Positions 1 to 6,345 of a stretch of 8,186 bases of DNA are shown here, in pieces (within the stretch, counting starts at the first letter, position 1; the number at the start of each line of letters is the position of its first letter). The translations under genes and the position numbers were made by a program. The notes beneath the pieces were generated by a model. It was not told where the DNA came from and made no database searches. It was given only the letters and a program-made list of their open reading frames with translations. The stretch lies in NCBI GenBank assembly GCA_003448025.1, contig DLXL01000023.1:1648-9833 (forward strand), in the 5' to 3' direction. The DNA is from Saprospirales bacterium (GTDB lineage: Bacteria > Bacteroidota > Bacteroidia > Chitinophagales > Saprospiraceae).

Positions 1-2980
1 AGCCGCCCCGCAACACCCGACCGGCAGCGCTTGAAACAGGACCTGTTGGATTAGTGGATTCAACATCCGCCAAACAGGTATCGTAATAATCTTTATCGTA
101 CCAGTCCCAACACCATTCAAAAACATTACCACTCATATCAAAAAGCCCTAATTCGTTGGGCTTATTTTTGCTGCGCACCGGATGGGTACGGCCGTTGTTG
201 TCCAAAATGGTTTGAAAATTCCATATACCTGAGAGTGGCTTGTCGCCGGAGTTTTCCCAGTACCAGGCCACTTCATCCAGGACATTGCTTCCGGCATAAC
301 GGTATCCCTCGCTTTGATTTCCACCACGCGCAGCGTATTCCCATTCAGCCTCGGTGGGCAGCCGGAAGCCGTTGGCTTGTGCATCCGTTTCCACCTTCCA
401 TTTAAGGTAGTCATTAGGCACATGGTTGTTCTTGTCGCTATCTTTTTCAGGGGTTATATTGTAGTATTCTTTCAGGCCGAGGCGCTTGCTGAGCCAGTTG
501 CAATATTCCAGCGCATCGTACCAGGAGATATTCACCAGCGGGTGATCGCCAAAGCGCCCCCAGGCAGGAGAGCGGCTTATGATACTTTTGGCATTAGCCT
601 CGCAGTAGAGGGCATACTGGTAAAAGGTAAGCGGAGTGGTTGCGAGGCGGAAGTCGGAAACGGTTACCTGGTGGCTGGTTTCGTCAGCGCGATGGCCGGG
701 TTCGTCCTTCGCGCTGCCCATGGCAAACTGGCCTCCACCTATCGCTACCATCTCCGGATAGTAGCGGTTTTTCAGGGTGTGGCAGGAGTCCAACCGGGGG
801 AGTAAATCGGCAAATTGCCCTGGCTCCGTCCAGATTTCAGCGCAACAACGCTGCAAAAGCGTTGCCACAGAGGCTTCGGGATGCAGATTAAGCAGTAATT
901 GAGCTGCCCTTCGCGCCAATTCAGGTCTTCTTGCACCTTCAGCAAAGAAGAATAACAACTCTTCGAGCAAAGGGCGCAGTGTAGCTTGCTTAGTCGGAAA
1001 ATCTATATCTACCTCAATGGCCACTTGTAGATTTTCCAGGGCTTTTTCATGGTCAAGCGTGAGTATCAGTCTTTCGCCACCTTCGTGGGCAAAACTGTTG
1101 AAGATGGTGGTGTTGTTCTGGCGGCGTTCCGTTTCCAGTGCCTGCTGTGCTTTAGCACTTTCAGAGAGCAACCCTTCCAAAAGCGAGAGTGCGCGCATGC
1201 CATGTCGGCCTTCTTCTACTATTTTCAAGTCGTCGGAGCCGAGCAGGGTAGGTTTCAGGCCGTTTTTCAGGTCTTTTAGTTTAGGCTCCAATACTTGCCA
1301 GGCGCGTTGTCCGGGAGCAGTAGAGTTGTTGAAACGAGCCAGCAACAAGGGCGCCAGCGAGTCGTGTGAGAGCCTGGCCATAACCATTTCACTGTTGTCG
1401 GAAGGTATTCCGGCCAATAACGAACGGCGGTTTTTGAGATAATCGAAAAAGCGCGGGAAATCGGGCACATGCTCGTAGTCGGCCAATACTGCCTGATCCG
1501 GGCGGCTGCCTGCGGTAGCCTGATCGGTAATGTATCCTGCCAAAACATCGAGGAGTAGCCCGCTGTCGAGATGGGTTTCCCAATCTGAACGCAACTGCTC
1601 AAACTCGGCGTCGAGCAGTTGCTCAAGATTATCCTTGCGAAAATCCGGGGTGTAATGAGCCTCTGTGATAACAACGGGTGGTTTCTGGTCTTGATTTTTC
1701 CAATCGGGAGCGGCTTTCAGAAACAGTTTTTCTAATTGGTATTGGAGCAGGGTGGTTACATGCGAGGAGTTTTTGTCTTTGAGCACATCATCACAAATAT
1801 CCTGCGGTAGGGTTGCAGGTTCAAAAGCAAGCTGGTAGCACTCGCGCAGCGCAGGGTTGTCTGTTACGCCAACAATAGCTTTCAGCACAGCCTCCCGGGT
1901 TAGCGGGAAGAGTTCCATTTCGGAATATGGAATGTTTGCGTCGTCTAAAATTTTCCGAACCAGCGTAAAATAGTCGCTGCGAAAACTCAACAACAACCGG
2001 GCATTGGGGCATTCTTGCAGGAATTGCTGCAGGGCGGATTGCAGCTCGGCGATTTCTTTTTCCGGCGCTTCCTGCGGGTTGGAAAATATTTCCTCTACCT
2101 GATCGAGCGCCAGCAGGCAGGGCAAACAATCGTCGGCGCTTTGCATCAGCTCATGCAGGTCGGCAGCTATGCCTTTTTCACGTTTTCTGCGGCGTGGTTT
2201 GGGCACTTCCCAGTTTTTTCCTTTCAGGCGGAGATAAATACCTGCGGTTAACAGGGATGATTTGCCCACGCCTGACCGGCCATGGTACAGGATGATGCGT
2301 TTATCGGGGGCAAGTGATTCTACTTTCTTCAGGAGCTGAAGTATTTCCTGATCGCGACCAAAGAATAAAAAGGATTCAGCGGCATCAAAATGGCGCAGAC
2401 CGACATACGGCAAGGGTAATTTGCCCTTTTCCGGCTTAATGGGCAGCGGGTAATCCGCCAGTACGTCTATTTCCTTGGCTTGGTCAGATGGCGGGCGCAG
2501 CGGTTGAATACCCAGCGCAGGCAGATCTTCGTAAATCAGCTTGTGGAGGTCTTCCTTCAGCCGCCGGGCATTAACATGAATGGCCTGATTGCTGGGAAAA
2601 TGATCGTGCAACACCGGCATATGATGGAAGGACAGAGGGAGAGGGACTTTTTCTCCGTTGATCATCACCGGAATCAGGCGTTTGCCATGATTGATGGCAA
2701 ATTCTAATTCGCGTCGTACCCAGTCATCGTCGAGTTCCAGCCGGATGCGATGGTGTTCATTTTTCACAAACCAGTTGTTGCCCACCAATGCGAGCACCAC
2801 CTCAGCAGCTTGAAGGTTGGATTCGATGACTTCTGCCCATTTTTCGGCCGGGCCAATGCGCAGGTTATCTTTGAAGACAACGTCGCCAAAGGCATCTTTA
2901 AGGTGATGGTAAACATTTTCAGCCACGGCATCGGTATCGTCGCGCCGGTAGCTGATGAAGATGCGGGTTAGTTTATCCAT
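1..2980 (-). CDS. TIR - nSTAND NTPase - FGE-sulfatase (SUMF1) protein, C-terminus cut off by window edge
   Basis: The reading frame is open from the ATG at 2980 to the left edge (993 codons, no stop), so the gene is partial and lacks probably some 50-70 C-terminal residues. Residues about 5-150 are a TIR domain: it opens IFISYRRDD, and WVRRE at 87-91 matches the WxxxE catalytic position of NAD-cleaving TIRs (E91). Residues about 193-545 are a STAND-type P-loop NTPase: entry motif PYVGLRHF, FFGRDQE, Walker A GRSGVGKSS (234-242, K240), Walker B LLALDQVEE (289-297, D293), FRSDYF (333-338), and the late LSHDSLAPL motif (H539) typical of nSTAND1. The Walker A to B distance is short, about 53 residues, with a basic KPRRRKREK cluster (261-269). 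Residues about 555-735 are helical. From about 740 comes an FGE-sulfatase/SUMF1 domain: GGGQFAMGS (748-756), LPTEAEWEYAARGG (874-887), DMSGNVFEW (948-956), RVLRGG (988-993). The expected role is an NLR-like cytoplasmic immune receptor; the trigger is unknown. It forms an operon with the 168-residue gene 15 bp upstream. No Shine-Dalgarno precedes the ATG. Confidence 0.93.
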   Translation of the reverse strand, partial: MDKLTRIFISYRRDDTDAVAENVYHHLKDAFGDVVFKDNLRIGPAEKWAEVIESNLQAAEVVLALVGNNWFVKNEHHRIRLELDDDWVRRELEFAINHGKRLIPVMINGEKVPLPLSFHHMPVLHDHFPSNQAIHVNARRLKEDLHKLIYEDLPALGIQPLRPPSDQAKEIDVLADYPLPIKPEKGKLPLPYVGLRHFDAAESFLFFGRDQEILQLLKKVESLAPDKRIILYHGRSGVGKSSLLTAGIYLRLKGKNWEVPKPRRRKREKGIAADLHELMQSADDCLPCLLALDQVEEIFSNPQEAPEKEIAELQSALQQFLQECPNARLLLSFRSDYFTLVRKILDDANIPYSEMELFPLTREAVLKAIVGVTDNPALRECYQLAFEPATLPQDICDDVLKDKNSSHVTTLLQYQLEKLFLKAAPDWKNQDQKPPVVITEAHYTPDFRKDNLEQLLDAEFEQLRSDWETHLDSGLLLDVLAGYITDQATAGSRPDQAVLADYEHVPDFPRFFDYLKNRRSLLAGIPSDNSEMVMARLSHDSLAPLLLARFNNSTAPGQRAWQVLEPKLKDLKNGLKPTLLGSDDLKIVEEGRHGMRALSLLEGLLSESAKAQQALETERRQNNTTIFNSFAHEGGERLILTLDHEKALENLQVAIEVDIDFPTKQATLRPLLEELLFFFAEGARRPELARRAAQLLLNLHPEASVATLLQRCCAEIWTEPGQFADLLPRLDSCHTLKNRYYPEMVAIGGGQFAMGSAKDEPGHRADETSHQVTVSDFRLATTPLTFYQYALYCEANAKSIISRSPAWGRFGDHPLVNISWYDALEYCNWLSKRLGLKEYYNITPEKDSDKNNHVPNDYLKWKVETDAQANGFRLPTEAEWEYAARGGNQSEGYRYAGSNVLDEVAWYWENSGDKPLSGIWNFQTILDNNGRTHPVRSKNKPNELGLFDMSGNVFEWCWDWYDKDYYDTCLADVESTNPTGPVSSAAGRVLRGG

Positions 2981-2995
2981 GCAGTCAGGAGGAGC

Positions 2996-3502
2996 TTAGT
3001 GCAGTTTACTCACTTCGCTTACTTCTGCAAGCACATCGGCATAATTTAGCAGGGTCTGCCGGACAGCTGCAATATCGGCACGCAGGGCTGCGGCATGCTC
3101 CCATCTGCGCTCGTGCGCTGCTACGGAATTATCTTGAGGTCTTTGTTTTTCGTATTCTTCCAGGATTGGATGCCATTTTGCCAGCAGAGGGCGCAGCACC
3201 TTGTTTAATACGCCTACGGCAATATGTCCGAGTGTCATATCACTTTCATGGTCGGCCATAGCCACCGCGGGGCCGTACCTTTTAAGAATTTCCCGGGTAA
3301 TATTAAACAGAGAGTAGTAGGAATTCAAAGCTTCACGCAGGATACCTTCATCGGGTTTAAGTTCTACAACTGTGATACGGGTAACCAGTTCTACATAAAT
3401 TTCCCATGCTGCTTTGCGCTGATGTTCATCTACATCCCAGGTGCCTTCGAGGCCGAGAAACGGGATGCTCATTTTAAAACTTTTGAAAGTCGCGTTTGCC
3501 AT
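2996..3502 (-). CDS. Helical protein of unknown function, companion of the TIR-STAND gene
   Basis: The product has 168 residues and I cannot assign it to a named family. It has no signal peptide and no membrane segment, so it is probably cytosolic. It begins with a short strand-like segment (SIPFLGLEGTW, 12-22) and then looks mostly alpha-helical: about 26-47 (QRKAAWEIYVELVTRI), 53-76 (ILREALNSYYSLFNITREIL), 91-118 (AVGVLNKVLRPLLAKWHPIL) and 130-165. Aromatic and Trp residues are spaced along the helices, as in helical-bundle adaptors. The stop is 15 bp before the ATG of the TIR-STAND gene on the same strand, and the likely promoter lies just upstream, so the two should be co-transcribed. ATG 3502 is chosen as start; M11 is an alternative that keeps the SIPFLGLEGTW block. 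The coupling suggests an adaptor, regulator or sensor subunit for the large protein (inference). The YhcG pseudogene ends 60 bp upstream. Confidence 0.88.
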   Translation of the reverse strand: MANATFKSFKMSIPFLGLEGTWDVDEHQRKAAWEIYVELVTRITVVELKPDEGILREALNSYYSLFNITREILKRYGPAVAMADHESDMTLGHIAVGVLNKVLRPLLAKWHPILEEYEKQRPQDNSVAAHERRWEHAAALRADIAAVRQTLLNYADVLAEVSEVSKLH

Positions 3503-3542
3503 AATATAGATGGTTGGTAATGGGTAAGGTATAATGTTCTGG

Positions 3543-3550
3543 CAAAAATA
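3543..3550 (-). promoter_or_regulatory. Candidate Bacteroidota -7 promoter box for the TIR-STAND operon
   Basis: On the minus strand this reads TATTTTTG, a full match to the Bacteroidota -7 consensus TAnnTTTG. It would start transcription around 3537, giving a leader of about 35 nt before the ATG at 3502. That leader (3503-3538) contains no G on the coding strand. I see no good -33 TTTG at the expected distance, so the call is moderate. It lies in the 60-bp gap after the YhcG pseudogene and would make the two-gene operon an independent transcription unit. Confidence 0.42.
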
Positions 3551-3562
3551 GGCGCAAATTGC

Positions 3563-4583
3563 TTATTTTAGTTCGATTGTTTTTTGATTTTCCCATAATT
3601 CGATCAACTCATGCAGTTTGGCTTGCAGCAGTTTTTTGTCGGGCAGGGCCATTTGGTATTCGCTCACCAGGGTGGGGGAAAGGTGGCGGCTCAGGGCATA
3701 TTCTACCACTTCGCTGTCTTTGCCCTTACAGAGTAAAATGCCGATGCTGGGGTTTTCGTGGGGTTTCTTCACATCGCGGTCCAGGGCTTCGAGGTAAAAA
3801 TTCAACTGCCCAAGGTGCTCCGGTGCAAAATCGGTGGTTTTCAGTTCAAAAGCTACCAAGCACTGCAACTGACGGTGGTAAAACAGCAGGTCAATAAAAA
3901 AATCCTTGTTGCCCACCTGCAGGCGGTACTGCTCGCCCATGAACAGGAAATCTCTTCCCAGTTCCAGCAAAAAGGATTTCATTTTGCGTACCAGGGCGGT
4001 TTCCAGTTCGTTTTCGGTAAATGTTTCGGGCAGGTTTAAGAATTCCAGGATATAAGTTTCTTTGAAAACGTTACCGATGTTTTGAGGCAACACTTGCAGA
4101 GGTGTGCTGAGTGCAGCGTTTGGAGTATTTCCCAGCATGGTTCGCTCAAAGTAGGCAGCATTAATTTGCCGCTCAAGTTCCCTTTTGTTGTAATTTTCTC
4201 TTTTGCACAGGTGCAAATAAAATTCCCGTTCTTCATCGGTTTTACATCTGGAGAAGATGATCAGGTTGTGGGTCCAGCTTAATTCTCTCACCAGTGGTGC
4301 GAGTTTTGGAGAATGGGCGTAGGTGTCGTAAAACTGCTTGCTTCATGCGCCAAAGATTTTTGTCTGAAAAACCTTTGGTTCCCGGCTCCTGTGTCTGGAT
4401 ATAATTGGCCAGTTGCACTACGGTACTTTTGCCCCAGCCCTCCTGAGTGGTACGCTCGGAAATGTATTTTCCAATTTCCCAATAGAGGTTAATAAGCTCG
4501 GTATTAACGGCCTTCAACGCCTGATACCTTGCTTTTTGAATGAGGTGTATCACCTCGGAAAAATGGGGGTTCAGCTTATCCAT
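3563..4583 (-). pseudogene. YhcG/DUF1016 PDDEXK nuclease-domain protein, frameshifted
   Basis: Two reading frames together make one YhcG-family protein. The first starts at ATG 4583 and carries the DUF1016 N-terminal domain (INLYWEIGKYI; the wHTH-like GFSDKNLWRMKQ up to residue 82). It then reads out of frame to a stop at 4242-4244. The second frame resumes at 4333 with FYDTYAHSPKLAPL and RELSWTHNLIIFSRC, and runs to the TAA at 3563-3565. It holds the nuclease core: the Asp of DFFIDLLFYH, the E-x-K of AFELKTTDF and the Gln of GQLNFYLEALD. At the junction the plus strand reads GCTTGCTT (4336-4343). Removing one 4-bp copy restores MKQFYDTY and a 338-residue protein, a normal family length. All catalytic positions survive, so the break is recent or an assembly error. 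YhcG proteins are often found in type I restriction and defence loci. A split but functional two-chain product is possible but unlikely. Confidence 0.85.
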
Positions 4584-4691
4584 TCTTTAATTCATTTAGG
4601 AGTTCCAGGGATGCCTGAAAGGACTTTTCCAGGTTTTCGATGATGGGTTTAAGATCCTACCCTTTCGCAACAAGTCTATTAGCTGTGTTTG
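4576..4691 (-). pseudogene. Possible remnant of a gene tail upstream of YhcG
   Basis: On the minus strand a short frame reads DLKPIIENLEKSFQASLELL followed by NELKNG and a TAA at 4578-4576. It overlaps the YhcG start, since ATGGATAA holds both signals. It is preceded by an in-frame TAG at about 4650; in the neighbouring frame, QLIDLLRKG (about 4656-4682) could be its continuation across a 1-bp shift. The helical, Leu/Glu/Lys-rich text and the stop/start overlap look like the end of a real upstream operon gene whose body has been lost. I do not recognise the family. With no full domain visible, chance coding-like text cannot be excluded. Confidence 0.3.
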
Positions 4692-4768
4692 GCAGGTATC
4701 TCAGGCAAATGTAAACATACCGAAGCATTTTTGCTACCATACAGTTACCAGAAAGTTCAACCGGGTCT

Positions 4769-4798
4769 TTTGCTTAAAACCCATCCTTAAAATACCAA
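4769..4798 (+). promoter_or_regulatory. Weak candidate promoter of the secreted hydrolase
   Basis: TTTG at 4769-4772 followed 20 bp later by TACC (from 4793) has the spacing of a Bacteroidota -33/-7 pair, but the second half of the -7 box (AAAT instead of TTTG) does not match. It would give a leader of about 40 nt. The 261-bp gap 4584-4844 otherwise holds the gene remnant and no other recognisable site. The leader has no Shine-Dalgarno. Confidence 0.22.
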
Positions 4799-4844
4799 AT
4801 TCCCCCTACATTCACACCCTACAAAAACAATCTCCACTCCACAC

Positions 4845-6293
4845 ATGAAATACCTCATTACGTTTTGTTGTCTCTCTCTTTTCCTTTCCCTTAATGCCCA
4901 AAATCTGGTTTCTGTCACGTTTTTAGGACAAAAAACCAAAGCTCAATTGCTGCAAGAATTCAATAACCTGCCGTTTATCCAATTCGGAGCCAGATATTAT
5001 CAGGTGGCCTACACCACGTTGAGCGTTCAGGGCGTGCCGGACACGGCCACTGGTTTGCTGGCTATTCCGGATCAGCCCGGACGCATTTACCCGCGCCTGG
5101 TATATCAGCATGGTACTTCGGGCTCCAAACAGGACGTGCCATCGGTGAATGTGCTGTCAGGAGGAGAAGGTATTGTAGGAACCTTGTTTGCCGGACTCGG
5201 ATATGTGGCATTTTTACCGGATTACCTGGGCTTGGGACCCACATCCAAGGGTTTTCACCCCTATGTACACGCCGCAAGCGAAGCCTGGGCGGCAATGGAC
5301 ATGCTGCGGGCCGGCGCTACCTGGCTGGAACAGGAGCAGGTGGCCACCAATGATCAGTTGTTTATAACCGGCTACTCCCAGGGCGGACACGGCGCCATGG
5401 CACTGCACCGGGCTATGGAACAAGATCCTGCCGAGGAGTTTACCGTTACAGCCGCAGCGCCGCTTTCCGGCCCGTACAGTATTTCCGGGGTGATGCGCGA
5501 TTTAATCCTAAACGACACCGTTTATTACTATCCGGCGTATATTCCCAATACCGCACTGTCGTATCAAACGGTGTACGGCAATCTGTTCACCGACCTGACC
5601 GATGTTTTCAAACCTGTGTATGCAAGCATGATCGGTCAGTTTTATAACAATACCATCAGCCTTTCTGAATTGAACAGTTTGTTGATTGGAGCGCTTACAG
5701 CCTACGAAGGCGATTCACGGCCATTCCGGATGCTGCAACCTGCCCTGGTACAGGCGGTGCAAACCAACCCGGCACATCCGATAAACCTTGCGCTGGACGA
5801 TAACGACACTTACGACAAGGGCTGGCTTCCGGAGGCGCCGTTCCGTTTGTTTTATTGTATGGGCGACGATCAGGTGCCGTTCCGGAACAGTTTGCTGGCC
5901 CGGGATTCGTTTTTGGCCAAAGGCGTTACCAATTTCCAGATTCAGGATGTGTTGCCCACGGGCGATCACGGCGAGTGCTATGTGCCGGCCATGACTGGAA
6001 CCATTATTTTTTTCTTAGGGTTGCAGCAAATAGGAACGGTTGGAACCGAAACGCCGGAAAACATACTCCAAATCTCTCTCGCTCCCAACCCCGCTGATCA
6101 ATACCTTACGGTAAGCGGAATAACGCACCCGGGCAGGTATGATATCCTGGATTATTACGGCAAAACGGTGCAATCCGGTAATATCAGCGGCGAAGATCAA
6201 ACCCTGTTGTTGAAGCCGCTTCCGTCAGGCGTTTATTTGTTTCGCGTGGAAACGAGTAGTGGATACGCAACGGAGAAGCTTGTGGTTAAGTGA
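4845..6293 (+). CDS. Secreted alpha/beta hydrolase (lipase/esterase-like) with T9SS sorting domain
   Basis: The product has 482 residues. Residues 1-18 are a signal peptide (MKYLITFCCLSLFLSLNA, cleavage likely before Q19), with no lipobox. The alpha/beta hydrolase domain spans about 45-395: an oxyanion-region LVYQHGTSG (85-93), FLPDYLGLG (123-131), the nucleophile elbow GYSQGG (176-181, S178), a probable acid in CMGDDQVPF (D341 or D342) and a His in GDHGEC (H375). The pattern resembles secretory lipases (LIP family) and related secreted esterases; the substrate cannot be read from sequence. Residues about 408-482 are a type A T9SS sorting domain (LAPNPADQYL, LPSGVYLFRVET, terminal KLVVK), so the protein should pass through the Por machinery to the outside or cell surface, with the tail removed. 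The start is fixed by the signal peptide. Its leader contains no G for 74 nt. A hairpin spans its stop codon; the methyltransferase follows after 52 bp. Confidence 0.92.
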   Translation: MKYLITFCCLSLFLSLNAQNLVSVTFLGQKTKAQLLQEFNNLPFIQFGARYYQVAYTTLSVQGVPDTATGLLAIPDQPGRIYPRLVYQHGTSGSKQDVPSVNVLSGGEGIVGTLFAGLGYVAFLPDYLGLGPTSKGFHPYVHAASEAWAAMDMLRAGATWLEQEQVATNDQLFITGYSQGGHGAMALHRAMEQDPAEEFTVTAAAPLSGPYSISGVMRDLILNDTVYYYPAYIPNTALSYQTVYGNLFTDLTDVFKPVYASMIGQFYNNTISLSELNSLLIGALTAYEGDSRPFRMLQPALVQAVQTNPAHPINLALDDNDTYDKGWLPEAPFRLFYCMGDDQVPFRNSLLARDSFLAKGVTNFQIQDVLPTGDHGECYVPAMTGTIIFFLGLQQIGTVGTETPENILQISLAPNPADQYLTVSGITHPGRYDILDYYGKTVQSGNISGEDQTLLLKPLPSGVYLFRVETSSGYATEKLVVK

Positions 6294-6338
6294 ATGTTGA
6301 ATAACGACCATCGTCGGTGTTCGATATTCGATATTCAC
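6290..6338 (+). repeat. Inverted repeat/RNA hairpin spanning the hydrolase stop codon
   Basis: Arms 6290-6303 (GTGAATGTTGAATA) and 6325-6338 (TATTCGATATTCAC) pair over all 14 positions as RNA, with two G-U pairs. A second small stem, CGAC (6305-6308) and GTCG (6313-6316) with loop CATC, sits inside. The right arm includes a 7-bp direct repeat (TCGATAT twice). The TGA stop at 6291-6293 is in the left arm. No T-run follows, so it is not a typical intrinsic terminator; it could be an mRNA 3' stabilising structure, an attenuator before the methyltransferase, or a copy of a dispersed palindromic repeat. Confidence 0.6.
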
Positions 6339-6345
6339 CAGGCTC

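Noticed and set aside
314..1442. Plus-strand open frames (314-805, 640-891, 1017-1442) opposite the left-hand gene
   Set aside because: They are antisense to a continuous 993-codon frame with clear TIR, NTPase and FGE motifs, and their translations show no domain.
2987..2992. AGGAGG on the plus strand between the two operon genes
   Set aside because: It faces away from both genes; on the coding strand it reads CCTCCT, which is not a ribosome binding site, and no plus-strand gene follows.
2996..3502. Avd-type accessory protein of a diversity-generating retroelement
   Set aside because: Length and sequence do not resemble the roughly 125-residue Avd/four-helix S23-like family, and no reverse transcriptase or template repeat is in the window.
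3551..3562. Short palindrome GCAAATTGC after the YhcG stop as a terminator
   Set aside because: The stem is only 4 bp and AT-rich around it; the following T-run is better explained as the TATTTTTG promoter box.
4330..4345. Programmed ribosomal frameshift joining the two YhcG halves
   Set aside because: A +1 (or -2) shift would be needed at AAGCAAGCAG; there is no recognisable slippery site or stimulatory signal, and the family is not known to use one. The 4-bp duplication explains it more simply.
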